Origin: Henriciella barbarensis
Lineage (GTDB): Bacteria > Pseudomonadota > Alphaproteobacteria > Caulobacterales > Hyphomonadaceae
Reading direction: 5' to 3'
Assembly (NCBI RefSeq): GCF_003576345.1
Contig: NZ_QWGB01000005.1
Location: 310,001 to 374,000 of the forward strand
Length of the DNA: 64,000 nt
Below are positions 8,475 to 17,207 of the stretch, piece after piece. The translations under genes were made by a program, and so were the position numbers. Within the stretch, counting starts at the first letter, position 1; each line of letters starts with the position of its first letter. The notes beneath the pieces were generated by a model, which ran no database searches, was not told the origin of the DNA, and worked only from the letters and a program-made list of their open reading frames with translations.

Positions 8475-10178
8475 TTACCAGCCGCCGACGCCGCCACCGC
8501 CCCCGCCGCCGCCGGAGAATCCTCCGCCACCGGAGCCGGAAGAGGATGAGCTTTGCGGCATGGAGGCCGCAACAGCCGCTGCCACATTCGCCGTGACCGC
8601 CTTGTTTAGGCTGGCCACAGAGCCGCGTCCCATATGGGCTGCGCTCCAGCCGGGATTATAATCGGCTGCTTCCTGAGGCAGGACGGACTCAAAATGCTTG
8701 GTCCAGGGCTTCTCCACGCCGAGCGCAATGGCGTAGGGCAGAAAGGTTTCGTACCTCTCCTTCGTCATAGGCGGAGGTTGGTCGCCGCCAACTTCAGCCG
8801 CGTTAAGCTGCAGCTTCTCAGCCGTCTCCATGTAGAGCCTGAAGCCCTTGATTTTCGTGCGGACGTCCTCGCCCTTCTGGGTGGCGGCGGGCATCAGATA
8901 CATGAAAAGCCCGTTCATAGCCGCGATCGCGATGACGAGGCCCGTTAGCCAGTTATTCCAGTTGGTCGCGTGAACGATTGCAAAGATGATGGCGATAGCA
9001 GACAGCGCAATGGCGACCAGCGTGTAGCCAAGATTCCAGCGAAAGTAGTCAGAGCCGAACTTGTCCGACACCTTCTTGCGGAAGGCCTGATAGGCGGCGG
9101 TGAAGCCCTTGTCATAGCTCTTACCAAGAGTGACTGGATCGCTGCCAGAAAAAAGCTTGCGGTACAGCGTCCATTCTTCGGCAGGCAGGCGCGGGGCAGC
9201 AGAGACCTGCTTTGGTGTAAGCACAGTGTTCTTCTTGTCCTCGGCATCGATGTCGAGCCTGCCCTTGATGCCAAGGTTTACCAGTGTCGAAATCAGCGCA
9301 TCATGGTCATCAAAGCCGCGAAGATAGATGTGGTGGCAAGCGGCAGGTGAATATCCTGCAGGCGGCTCATAAAGCGCGAAGACAGGCCCGCGCGCCGGAT
9401 CGCGCCCGACGCGATTCCAGGAGCGGTAGAGGAAAACGAAAACCCCGATGAGCGAGGCGAGCAGGACAGCAAGCGAGCCATGCCGCTGCCACCAAAGTGC
9501 GCGCTTGTCACCCGCGGACGGCGGATCGATGACGCCTTTCTCGACCGCCATCGCAACGGTCAGCCCCTCATACGGCCCGAGCGGTGCGCTAGTTTCAAAA
9601 ACGTGAGTGCTACCTTCTCGTGAGTAAGAGTAGTCGCTCGTGGTTGAACCCTGTGGCCCGGTATAGCCAGACTGGCGAAGAATACCGACTTCGCCGGGAA
9701 AGGTCACACGTGCTGAGGCCTGCCGGATTGGAAAGGGCGACTGCGTGCCCGTGACGTTCCAGTAGAACTCATCAGCGTCGTCGAGATAGCGGACCTGGTT
9801 CCTCACACGATAAGTGATTTCATAGGTGTGAGGGCCGCGCGCAATGCGAATGTCTGGGTCGCCTATTCGCAGCGTATAATCATTTCCGTCAGCGTCTGTC
9901 TCATAAGGCTCTTTGTTGCCATCGCGTCGGACTGAGATGATGTCATAATTGAAGCGAAGTCGCTCTCCATCGAGCAGGTAGTAACGCGGCAGCGTACGGA
10001 AAATACCGCGATTGATCTGGTCATGTTCTGCAACGATCTCGATCCTTTCCTCAACCTGCACATCGCCATTCTGCTGAACGTCGATGCCCACATCGAAACG
10101 GTTGATGACCTCTTCGGCGGCTGCCGGGATCACGGCCGCAACAAGCACACAGACAAGAGCGAGGACGCGGATCATCAC
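8475..10178 (-). CDS. DUF2207 membrane protein
   Basis: This 567-aa protein has a signal peptide (cut near residue 21), an extracytoplasmic DUF2207 domain with the typical NRGIFRTLPRYY and FYWNVTGTQ segments (residues 25-220), a membrane helix near 233-250, a cytosolic region, two further membrane helices near 385-430 and a glycine-rich C-terminus (FSGGGGGGGGVGGW). The family almost always sits next to lemA, as here; the function is unknown but envelope-related. Its start overlaps the lemA stop by four bases. Confidence 0.9.
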   Translation of the reverse strand: MMIRVLALVCVLVAAVIPAAAEEVINRFDVGIDVQQNGDVQVEERIEIVAEHDQINRGIFRTLPRYYLLDGERLRFNYDIISVRRDGNKEPYETDADGNDYTLRIGDPDIRIARGPHTYEITYRVRNQVRYLDDADEFYWNVTGTQSPFPIRQASARVTFPGEVGILRQSGYTGPQGSTTSDYSYSREGSTHVFETSAPLGPYEGLTVAMAVEKGVIDPPSAGDKRALWWQRHGSLAVLLASLIGVFVFLYRSWNRVGRDPARGPVFALYEPPAGYSPAACHHIYLRGFDDHDALISTLVNLGIKGRLDIDAEDKKNTVLTPKQVSAAPRLPAEEWTLYRKLFSGSDPVTLGKSYDKGFTAAYQAFRKKVSDKFGSDYFRWNLGYTLVAIALSAIAIIFAIVHATNWNNWLTGLVIAIAAMNGLFMYLMPAATQKGEDVRTKIKGFRLYMETAEKLQLNAAEVGGDQPPPMTKERYETFLPYAIALGVEKPWTKHFESVLPQEAADYNPGWSAAHMGRGSVASLNKAVTANVAAAVAASMPQSSSSSGSGGGGFSGGGGGGGGVGGW

Positions 10179-10741
10179 GATTTTTCTCCGAAATCGACCT
10201 CCGGCAGGGCCCTGTCTGCGGTTTCGATCTCGAAGTACGCGGCCTGATGGAAGCCGAACGGACCTGCGATGAGGCTACCGGGGAACGTCTCTACGGCGGT
10301 GTTCAGCTCACGCACCGCGCCATTATAGAAGCGGCGGGCCATTTCGATCTTGTTTTCGGTGTCGGAGAGGTCGTCCTGCAAATCCTTGAAATTGGCGCTG
10401 GCCTTGAGCTCTGGATAGTCTTCGCCGAGCGCGAACAGCTTGCCGATCGGGCGTGAGAGCGCGCTCTCGGCGGCCCCGCGCGCGACAGCATCATCGCCGG
10501 CCTCGCGGGCCTGATTGCGCTTCTCCACGACCTCCTCGAACAGCTGACGCTCATGACTGGCATAGCCGCGCACGGTTGCAACAAGAGAGGGGATGAGGTC
10601 AGCGCGGCGCTTTAGCTGGACGTCGATATCAGCCCAGCCATTGTTCACCATCTGACGCCGGGCCACCAGATTATTGTAGAGGATGATCGCGGTTACAACG
10701 AGCAGGATCAGGACACCGATCAGGACGAAAAGCGCAGCCAT
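10175..10741 (-). CDS. lemA: LemA family protein
   Basis: This 188-aa protein has one N-terminal membrane helix (residues 3-23) followed by a helical LemA domain, with family motifs VNNGWADIDVQLKRRADLIP and ARRFYNGAVRELNT. LemA proteins have an N-out topology and are of unknown biochemical role. It is the first gene of a two-gene operon with the DUF2207 protein (ATGA overlap), and this pairing is widespread. A ribosome binding site AAGAGGAG precedes the start. Confidence 0.93.
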   Translation of the reverse strand: MAALFVLIGVLILLVVTAIILYNNLVARRQMVNNGWADIDVQLKRRADLIPSLVATVRGYASHERQLFEEVVEKRNQAREAGDDAVARGAAESALSRPIGKLFALGEDYPELKASANFKDLQDDLSDTENKIEMARRFYNGAVRELNTAVETFPGSLIAGPFGFHQAAYFEIETADRALPEVDFGEKS

Positions 10742-10928
10742 GAAGGCTCCTCTTCTTTAAAAGCCAGATGTGACTATCGGCCATCGCAGCCCCCCTGTTA
10801 AGGCCTTTGTTGGCGGGGTGCGCCCAGGATAGATGCAGACTGACGTCCCTCCAGCATCCAGCCTCCCTCTCAGTTGACAGCACCACGCGTCAGGCGCACC
10901 CAAAGCGCAATCCACCGGAGGAATGGAC

Positions 10929-12944
10929 ATGAGAAACGCGCTGATCGCCCTTCTTGGCTCAACCATGCTCGCCCTGCCCGCAGTGGCGCAGGAGGCCGAG
11001 GCTGCCGCAGGCAACCCCGCTTCGGAAGCGTCCTTTGGCGGTCAGTCAGGCCCGGACATGTCGCTTGAGGCCATGACGCCTCAGAATGAAGCGGTGAATG
11101 TCGGTCTCGCGGGACAGGACCCGGCCAATATTGCGCGCTACCTCCTCGCAAACGGTGCAGGGAGCATTTCGATCTCGCCCGATGGTGAAACACTCGCGTT
11201 TCGCTGGGACGTAACCGGCGAACCGCAACTCTGGAGCCTTGCAGTCCGCGGGGGTCAGCCACAACAGCTCACTTTCGGAAATGGCATCACATTCTTCTCA
11301 TGGTCGCCAGATAGCGAGACGCTGATCTATGGCGCCGACAATGACGGCAATGAGCAGGAGTCCTACTACCGCATCGCTGCCGACGGTTCGTCCGAAGCCC
11401 TTGTCCTTGCTGCAGTCGAAGGCGGCTTCCGCGCCTTCGGCGATTTCGGCGCGGACGGCGAAACGATTGCTTTCGCTTCGACTGAACGCAATGGTCAGAA
11501 CTTCGACATCTACACGGCCGACCTTTCGACGGGAGAGACGAGCCGGCTTCATGAAGGGACGTTCGGCTTTTTCGCGCATGACATCTCGCCTGATGGCGAC
11601 AAGCTGATCGTCAGCGAGACGGTGGGCGAGGATTCCGACAATCTCTACCTCCTGGACATTGAAAGCCGCGAAATGACGACGCTCGCCAGGCCAGACCCGC
11701 GCGCCAATCATACGAGCGGGGGGTTCGCCTGGCTGCCGGACTCTTCAGCCTTCTATTTTTCGTCAAATGAGGACCGCGAATTTTCAGCCATCACCCGCTA
11801 TGACGTCGCCACGGGCGAGATGAGCGTCGTGAAGGAAGCCGACTATGATCTCGGCGGGATTGAGCTTTGCGGCGAAGGCGGCGAATACATGGTGTTCACC
11901 GAGAATGTCGACGGCTTCGATACGCTGCACATCAATCAGAATGGAGAGAGTGCGGGTCTCGATCTGAGCTTCCTGCCAGAAGGCCAGTATCAGACGAGCT
12001 GTTCAATGGAGAGCTCAAAGCTAGCCATTAGGGCCAGCGGTTGGCGTACGCCGGGCGACGTCTATGTGGTGGACCTCGAGACAGGTAACCACACCCAGGT
12101 CTTCGCTTCCAATTATGCGGGTCTGAACCCAGAGCGCCTCGTTCGCCCTGAAAGCGTTCGCATGATGGCGCGGGACGGGGTTGAGTTGCAGGGGCTGCTC
12201 TACCTGCCTGATGACAGCTCACGAACCGCGGAGGGGCCGCCGCCGGTCATCTTCTTCGTGCATGGCGGGCCGACCGGCCAGTCCGTCGCGAACTTTGATG
12301 CGGTGGTGCAATACCACCTCGACCGCGGCCTTGCGGTCTTCGAGCCGAATGTGCGCGGCTCTACCGGTTTCGGGCGCACCTATGTGACGCTGGATGACCA
12401 GAAGAAACGCCGCGACAGCGTGCGCGACCTGATCGACATGCTGGCGGCGCTCGAAGAAGACGGCCGCGTCGATACAAGCCGGGCGGCCGTGGTGGGCGGC
12501 TCCTATGGCGGCTATATGGTGAACGCGGTGCTGGCGCTCTATCCCGATGCGTTCGATGCAGGCGCTTCGCTGTTCGGTGTCGGCAACTGGGTGACCGCGC
12601 TTCAGGTCGCATCACCCGGTCTCAAGGCGTCGGATCGGATCGAATATGGCGATATCCGCGAGCAGGAATGGATCGACTATTATACCGAGAACTCGCCGGT
12701 CACTCTCGCAGACCAGATCAAGGTGCCAGTCCTCTACTCCCATGGCGTCCAGGATCCGCGCATCGACATCTACGAAACCGAGATCATGGTGAAGACATTG
12801 CGCGAGAATGGCATTGAGACGCCCTATGTACGCATTCCGGATGAGGGCCATGGCTGGCGCAAGCTGAAGAACCAGCTCTTCTATTTCCGCCGTCAGGCTA
12901 AATTCCTCGAAGAACAGCTCATGGGTGATGGCGCCGCCGAATAG
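10929..12944 (+). CDS. S9 family peptidase (prolyl oligopeptidase fold), exported
   Basis: This 671-aa exported serine peptidase has a signal peptide (MRNALIALLGSTMLALPAVA), an N-terminal beta-propeller with repeated SPDG/SPDSE-type blades (residues about 60-380) and a C-terminal alpha/beta-hydrolase domain. The catalytic triad reads Ser525 in GGSYGGYM, Asp609 in HGVQDPR and His641 in DEGHGW. I place the start at the second ATG because GGAGG lies seven bases upstream of it and only one base from the first. It probably trims peptides in the periplasm. It is a single gene, divergent from the lemA operon. Confidence 0.93.
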   Translation: MRNALIALLGSTMLALPAVAQEAEAAAGNPASEASFGGQSGPDMSLEAMTPQNEAVNVGLAGQDPANIARYLLANGAGSISISPDGETLAFRWDVTGEPQLWSLAVRGGQPQQLTFGNGITFFSWSPDSETLIYGADNDGNEQESYYRIAADGSSEALVLAAVEGGFRAFGDFGADGETIAFASTERNGQNFDIYTADLSTGETSRLHEGTFGFFAHDISPDGDKLIVSETVGEDSDNLYLLDIESREMTTLARPDPRANHTSGGFAWLPDSSAFYFSSNEDREFSAITRYDVATGEMSVVKEADYDLGGIELCGEGGEYMVFTENVDGFDTLHINQNGESAGLDLSFLPEGQYQTSCSMESSKLAIRASGWRTPGDVYVVDLETGNHTQVFASNYAGLNPERLVRPESVRMMARDGVELQGLLYLPDDSSRTAEGPPPVIFFVHGGPTGQSVANFDAVVQYHLDRGLAVFEPNVRGSTGFGRTYVTLDDQKKRRDSVRDLIDMLAALEEDGRVDTSRAAVVGGSYGGYMVNAVLALYPDAFDAGASLFGVGNWVTALQVASPGLKASDRIEYGDIREQEWIDYYTENSPVTLADQIKVPVLYSHGVQDPRIDIYETEIMVKTLRENGIETPYVRIPDEGHGWRKLKNQLFYFRRQAKFLEEQLMGDGAAE

Positions 12945-12970
12945 GCGCGTCTTTTGTTTAACGCTCTGGT

Positions 12971-13003
12971 CACGCGTCCCGGTTTCAGGCATCGGGGCGC
13001 GTG
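12971..13003 (+). other. inverted repeat overlapping the next start region
   Basis: CACGCGTCCCG (12971-12981) and CGGGGCGCGTG (12993-13003) pair over 10 of 11 positions with an 11-base loop. The right arm ends at the base before the ATG at 13004. It lacks a T tract, so it is a weak terminator for the S9 gene at best; it could occlude the ribosome binding site of the transporter gene. Confidence 0.45.
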
Positions 13004-13858
13004 ATGGCTTTTCCCCTTCGCCTTTTTCTCGTGACGGCCCTCGCCATGTCGGCATTTGCCGCGAACTCCGTGCTCGCGCGCCTTGCGATGGCGACAGGTG
13101 AGGCAGGCCCGTGGAGCTTTACCCTCATTCGCCTTGTCGCGGGCGCGACCGTACTGGCGCTAATTGTCTCGCCCCGGCGCGCCTTAGGGTCTGGCAGCTG
13201 GGCGTCGGGCGCTGCCTTGCTTCTCTATGCCGCCGCTTTTTCCCTCGCCTATCTGACGCTTGCGACGGGGACTGGCGCGCTCATCCTCTTTGCCATGGTC
13301 CAGATGACCATGATCGGTTGGGGCATCCTGAAAGGGGTACGGCTACCAGCAACGCGGTGGGCCGGACTCGCGCTGGCCCTCGGCGGGCTTGCCTGGCTAC
13401 TCCTGCCCGGCCTTGAAGCGCCGCCGCTTGCGGGTGCGCTTCTCATGGGTGCAGCAGGTGCAGGCTGGGGGATTTACTCCCTGAGAGGGCGCGGCGCTGA
13501 TCAGCCGACGCAGCTGACGGCGGGCAATTTCGTGCGCGCCTCTGTGCTTGTTCTTCTGGTCGCGTTCCCCGCCCTCCTGTTCAGTGGCGAAACTGCTCCC
13601 AGCATCGAGGGCGTCAGCTATGCTCTTGCTTCGGGCGCTATTACGTCGGGGCTCGGCTATGCGATCTGGTATGCGGCGCTACGCGACCTCAGCTCCAGCC
13701 TTGCCGCCATCGCTCAATTGACCGTCCCGGCACTCGCAGCCATTGGCGGCATGATCTTCCTGGGCGAGCCGCTGACCCTGCGATTTGCCGTTGCTACCGG
13801 CCTTATCCTTGGCGGCGTCGCCCTTGCGAGTTTCGCGCGCCAGAAGCCGGCGGGCTGA
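13004..13858 (+). CDS. EamA/DMT family transporter
   Basis: This 284-aa inner-membrane protein has about ten membrane helices in two repeated halves, as in the drug/metabolite transporter superfamily (EamA). The second half shows the usual ending, with AIAQLTVPALAAIGGMIFLGEPLT. Members export amino acids or other small metabolites; no substrate clue is visible. The start is ATG at 13004; a GTG immediately precedes it. It is separated by about 100 bases from an MFS gene on the same strand. Confidence 0.88.
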   Translation: MAFPLRLFLVTALAMSAFAANSVLARLAMATGEAGPWSFTLIRLVAGATVLALIVSPRRALGSGSWASGAALLLYAAAFSLAYLTLATGTGALILFAMVQMTMIGWGILKGVRLPATRWAGLALALGGLAWLLLPGLEAPPLAGALLMGAAGAGWGIYSLRGRGADQPTQLTAGNFVRASVLVLLVAFPALLFSGETAPSIEGVSYALASGAITSGLGYAIWYAALRDLSSSLAAIAQLTVPALAAIGGMIFLGEPLTLRFAVATGLILGGVALASFARQKPAG

Positions 13859-13960
13859 CAGGTTTCACCCCCGGTAGGGCAGAGACACAGTGACCCGAAA
13901 GCCGCAAGCTGCTGATGACCGGATTGACGCCCGCGCCGTTCCCGGCCATTGCCTTGCGCC

Positions 13961-15232
13961 ATGAGTGAGGCCCCCGCCACCCGCAAGCATGGGAAGAATG
14001 CCTTCCTGTTCGTCATTGTCTGTGTGGCCATGGACATGATCGGCTTTGGCATCATCATCCCGGTCATGCCGTCGCTGCTTGAAGAGCTGACCGGCAATCC
14101 AGCCTCAGAGACGATCGTTATCGGCGGCTATCTGATGGCCACCTATGGCATCCTCAACTTTGTCGCCATGCCCACGATCGGCAATCTGTCTGACCGTTAT
14201 GGCAGGCGACCGGTCATGCTGGTTTCCATCGCAACGCTTGGGATGGACTTCATCATCATGGGGTTCGCCGACTCGGTCTGGCTGCTCTTCATCGGCCGGG
14301 CGCTGACCGGTATTTCATCGGCCACTTTCTCGACAGCGAACGCCTATATCGCCGACGTGACCGAGCCTGAAGAGCGCGGCAAGGCGTTTGGCATGATTGG
14401 CGCAGCCTTTGGCATAGGCTTCATTCTCGGCCCCGCCATTGGGGGCCTTCTGGGGTCGATCGATACGCGGCTTCCCTTCTTCGGCGCTGCGGCTTTGTCC
14501 ATCGCGAACTTCCTCTATGGGTTCTTTGTCCTGCCCGAGTCGCTCGCGAAGGAAGACCGCCGGGCTTTTGATGTGAAACGTGCAAACCCGTTCGGCGCGG
14601 TAAAGCACTTCTCGAAAATCCCGAAGGTCGGCTGGTTCATTGTCGCCTTTGGCATCTTCCAGTTTGCGCACAGCGTCTTCCCATCGACCTGGAACTTCTA
14701 TTCCGACATCCGCTATGACTGGTCCGAGACTCAGATCGGCCTGTCGCTTGCCGCAGTCGGGCTGGGCTCAGCGGTAACCCAGGTCCTGCTGATAGGGCCT
14801 GCCATCAAGCGGTTCGGTCCCGTGCGCACCGCCCTTGGTGGTATAGCGGTCATAGTGCTCGCGCTCGGTCTCTTTGCCGGCGCGGTACAGGGCTGGATGA
14901 TCTATGCGATCATTCCGCTCAGCGCGCTTGGCGGCGTATTCGGCCCATCGATCAACCAGATCATGTCAGGCCTGACACCGCGCAACGCCCAGGGAGAGCT
15001 GCAAGGGGCAACCGCCAGCCTAAATGCGTTTTCGATCATCTTCGCACCGCTTCTGATGACGCAGACGCTGCATGCTTTCTCGGCGCCCGATGCGCCCGTC
15101 TACTTCCCCGGCGCAGCTTTCCTCCTCGCGTCAATGCTCACGGCGCTCTGTCTTATTCCATTCATGCTTGGCGTGCGCGCGAACCGGCAGGCCGTGTCAG
15201 AGATTGGACAGGACGAAACCGTAAGCAGCTGA
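13961..15232 (+). CDS. MFS transporter, TetA-like (TCR/Tet family)
   Basis: This 423-aa protein is a 12-helix major facilitator. The signature between helices 2 and 3, GNLSDRYGRRPVML, and the N-terminal DMIGFGIIIPVMP are characteristic of the TetA-like proton antiporter group. There is no evidence for tetracycline specificity; chromosomal members of this group often have unknown substrates. The ATG at 13961 is chosen over an upstream TTG. No regulator of the TetR type is adjacent. Confidence 0.9.
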   Translation: MSEAPATRKHGKNAFLFVIVCVAMDMIGFGIIIPVMPSLLEELTGNPASETIVIGGYLMATYGILNFVAMPTIGNLSDRYGRRPVMLVSIATLGMDFIIMGFADSVWLLFIGRALTGISSATFSTANAYIADVTEPEERGKAFGMIGAAFGIGFILGPAIGGLLGSIDTRLPFFGAAALSIANFLYGFFVLPESLAKEDRRAFDVKRANPFGAVKHFSKIPKVGWFIVAFGIFQFAHSVFPSTWNFYSDIRYDWSETQIGLSLAAVGLGSAVTQVLLIGPAIKRFGPVRTALGGIAVIVLALGLFAGAVQGWMIYAIIPLSALGGVFGPSINQIMSGLTPRNAQGELQGATASLNAFSIIFAPLLMTQTLHAFSAPDAPVYFPGAAFLLASMLTALCLIPFMLGVRANRQAVSEIGQDETVSS

Positions 15233-15282
15233 ATGCAGCGCCCTGATCTGGTGCAGCCGCTGCGGTTGGCTTAGGAAACCAT

Positions 15283-15813
15283 ATGGCCGAACGACGCCCC
15301 GCCCTTTTCCTGGACCGCGACGGCGTCCTCAATGTCGACCGCGGTTATGTCAGCCGCGTCGAGGACTTTGAGTGGATAGAGGGCGCCAAGACCTGCATCG
15401 CGAATTTCAACAAGCGTGGCTGGTATGTCTTCGTGGTCACTAATCAGTCAGGCATCGCGCGCGGTTACTACACCGAAGCCGATATGCAGGCCCTGCATGA
15501 CCATATGACGGAAGAGCTGAAAGAGGCCGGTGCCCATATCGACCGCTTCTATCATGCGCCCTGGCATGAAGACGGAGAGATCGCGCGCTATCGCAAGGCC
15601 AGCATCGACCGCAAGCCCGGCCCAGGCATGCTGCTGCAGGCCATGGCGGACTACAACGTCAACCGCGAACAGAGCTTCCTGATCGGCGATAAGGATACCG
15701 ATATCGACGCGGCCCGCGCAGCTGGCGTCGGCGCCTTCCTGTTCAGGGGTGGCAATCTTGGCGTTTTCGCAGAATGGGCGCTCGCGAGTTTTGAGGATGG
15801 CGTGCGCGGATGA
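15283..15813 (+). CDS. HAD phosphatase, GmhB-like, without zinc ligands
   Basis: This 176-aa HAD-superfamily enzyme resembles D-glycero-beta-D-manno-heptose-1,7-bisphosphate 7-phosphatase and histidinol phosphatase. The catalytic motif FLDRDGVLN provides Asp11 and Asp13; VVTNQSG is motif II; RKPGPGM and GDKDTDIDAA give motifs III and IV. The loop that in GmhB carries Cys/His zinc ligands (CxH...CxC) here reads FYHAPWHEDGEIARYRKASID with no cysteine. It therefore belongs to a zinc-free subgroup, and substrate assignment to heptose is tentative. Its stop overlaps the racemase start (ATGA). Confidence 0.85.
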   Translation: MAERRPALFLDRDGVLNVDRGYVSRVEDFEWIEGAKTCIANFNKRGWYVFVVTNQSGIARGYYTEADMQALHDHMTEELKEAGAHIDRFYHAPWHEDGEIARYRKASIDRKPGPGMLLQAMADYNVNREQSFLIGDKDTDIDAARAAGVGAFLFRGGNLGVFAEWALASFEDGVRG

Positions 15814-16508
15814 AGCGGATCGGCATCCTCGGCGGAATGAGTCCTGAGAGCACGGTCATTTATTATCGCGCGCTGAATGCTGGCGCGCGTGAGCGCCTCG
15901 GAGAGCTGGCGACAGCGGACTGCATCATCGCTTCGATGAACTTTGGTGAGATTCAGGCCATGCAGAAGGCCGGCGACTGGGCGGGGGCGGGCCGGCATCT
16001 CGCGCGCGCCGCAAAAGAACTGGAAGCGGCCGGGGTTGACCTCGTCCTGCTTGCGACGAACACAATGCACCGCTGCGCCGAAGCGATCGAAAGTGCGCTG
16101 GGCGTGCCGTTCCTTCATATTGCGGATGCGACCGCCATCAGGCTGAAGGCAGATGGACGCGCGCGCCCGCTGCTGCTTGGGACGGCGTACACGATGGAGC
16201 AGGACTTCTATAAAAGCCGACTCGCAGACCAGCATGGGCTAGGCGTGATCGTGCCCGGTGCCGCTGACCGCGCACGCATACATGCCATCATTTTCGAGGA
16301 ACTCGTCAACGGCATCACGACCGAAGACAGCCGCAATGCGTTTCTGGAGATCGTTTCAAAATATGTAGAATCTGGCGCCGACAGCGTCATTCTCGGCTGC
16401 ACCGAAATTGGTATGCTGCTCCATGCGGGCAATTCACCGCTGCCGGTCTACGACACAGCGCTCATACATTGTGAGGTCGCTCTGGACCTTGCTTGCGGCA
16501 TATTGTGA
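15810..16508 (+). CDS. aspartate/glutamate racemase (YgeA-like)
   Basis: This 232-aa enzyme belongs to the Asp/Glu racemase family. The two acid/base residues fall at Thr83 (LATNTMH) and Cys197 (ILGCTEIG). The Thr/Cys pair, in place of Cys/Cys, is what is known for the E. coli L-aspartate/glutamate-specific racemase YgeA, and the residue numbers coincide. The N-terminus MKRIGILGGMSPEST is also typical. It is translationally coupled to the GmhB-like phosphatase through a 4-base overlap, which is not an obvious metabolic pairing. Confidence 0.9.
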   Translation: MKRIGILGGMSPESTVIYYRALNAGARERLGELATADCIIASMNFGEIQAMQKAGDWAGAGRHLARAAKELEAAGVDLVLLATNTMHRCAEAIESALGVPFLHIADATAIRLKADGRARPLLLGTAYTMEQDFYKSRLADQHGLGVIVPGAADRARIHAIIFEELVNGITTEDSRNAFLEIVSKYVESGADSVILGCTEIGMLLHAGNSPLPVYDTALIHCEVALDLACGIL

Positions 16509-16512
16509 AGCG

Positions 16513-16788
16513 CTAGGGATCCATCGGCATCAAGCCGCCATCAGCGCTGACCTCGTCGATGAAGCGGCGGCCTTCTTCCTCGGCCTGTTCGTCGATCTGA
16601 GCCCACTCGGCTGGCTCCATACAAACACGCCGGCCAAGCATCGTGCCCATTTCCTTGATGCGGCGGCATTCGACTTCGCGCCCGTCGGTCGCCATGACCA
16701 TCTCGCTGTTGGTCGACGGGCCCTCAATTGCGGTGCAACCGGATAGCAAAGCTCCCATCGCGACAAACGCGCCTGTGAATCTGATCAT
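16513..16788 (-). CDS. small lipoprotein, tandem copy A
   Basis: This 91-aa lipoprotein has a signal peptide with lipobox LSGC (Cys18). The conserved part reads ECRRIKEMGTMLGRRVCM followed by P-A-E-W, the same Cys/Arg and Cys...EW pattern shared with its neighbour and with small alphaproteobacterial proteins of the C-x-R...G-S/T-x-L...K-V-C type. The two Cys could form a disulfide. Function unknown. It is the 3' copy of a tandem pair, with a terminator between the two copies. Confidence 0.8.
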   Translation of the reverse strand: MIRFTGAFVAMGALLSGCTAIEGPSTNSEMVMATDGREVECRRIKEMGTMLGRRVCMEPAEWAQIDEQAEEEGRRFIDEVSADGGLMPMDP

Positions 16789-16821
16789 TCGCTTTCCCCT
16801 TGTGCGTTTGTCCAGACGAAC

Positions 16822-16853
16822 AAAAAACGCCCGAAGATCAAGTCTTCGGGCGT
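16822..16853 (-). terminator. rho-independent terminator of lipoprotein copy B
   Basis: Read on the minus strand, an 11-bp perfect stem (ACGCCCGAAGA, loop of five, TCTTCGGGCGT; plus-strand 16827-16853) is followed by a run of T. It sits 11 bases after the stop of the upstream lipoprotein gene, and so partly isolates it from copy A. Confidence 0.9.
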
Positions 16854-16863
16854 GAATAAATTG

Positions 16864-17142
16864 CTACAGTCCTGGGGAATCGGGCCCCTGACCGGCGCCG
16901 CGTGAACTCCCCATGAAGTCCTCGGCGCCTTCTTCTGCAGCGCGGTCGACCTGCTGCCACTCAGCGGGCTGCATGCAGACGCGCTTGCCCAGCATCGTGC
17001 CCATTTCCTTGATGCGACGGCACTCAACTTCTGTGCCGTCATCAGCCACCATCATTTCACTGTTGGCGGACGGGTCCTCAATAGCGGTACAGCCAGCCAG
17101 AACGAAGCCCATGGCGACCAGCGCACTTGCAATTTTAGTCAT
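16864..17142 (-). CDS. small lipoprotein, tandem copy B
   Basis: This 92-aa paralogue of the neighbouring lipoprotein has lipobox LAGC (Cys18) and the shared block TAIEDPSANSEM, ECRRIKEMGTMLGKRVCM and AEW. It diverges at the C-terminus (acidic-to-glycine rich, GSSRGAGQGPDSPGL). AAAGG precedes the ATG. The pair clearly arose by tandem duplication; about half of the positions in the mature domain are identical. Confidence 0.82.
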   Translation of the reverse strand: MTKIASALVAMGFVLAGCTAIEDPSANSEMMVADDGTEVECRRIKEMGTMLGKRVCMQPAEWQQVDRAAEEGAEDFMGSSRGAGQGPDSPGL

Positions 17143-17207
17143 CAGTTACCTTTACATATGAATCTATGGAAAGGGGCGTAGCATCCTGATGACGACAATT
17201 AAAAGGA

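Noticed and set aside
13961-15232. Calling the MFS gene a tetracycline resistance gene
   Set aside because: It has the TetA-like fold signature but no TetR partner, and similar chromosomal transporters have other roles.
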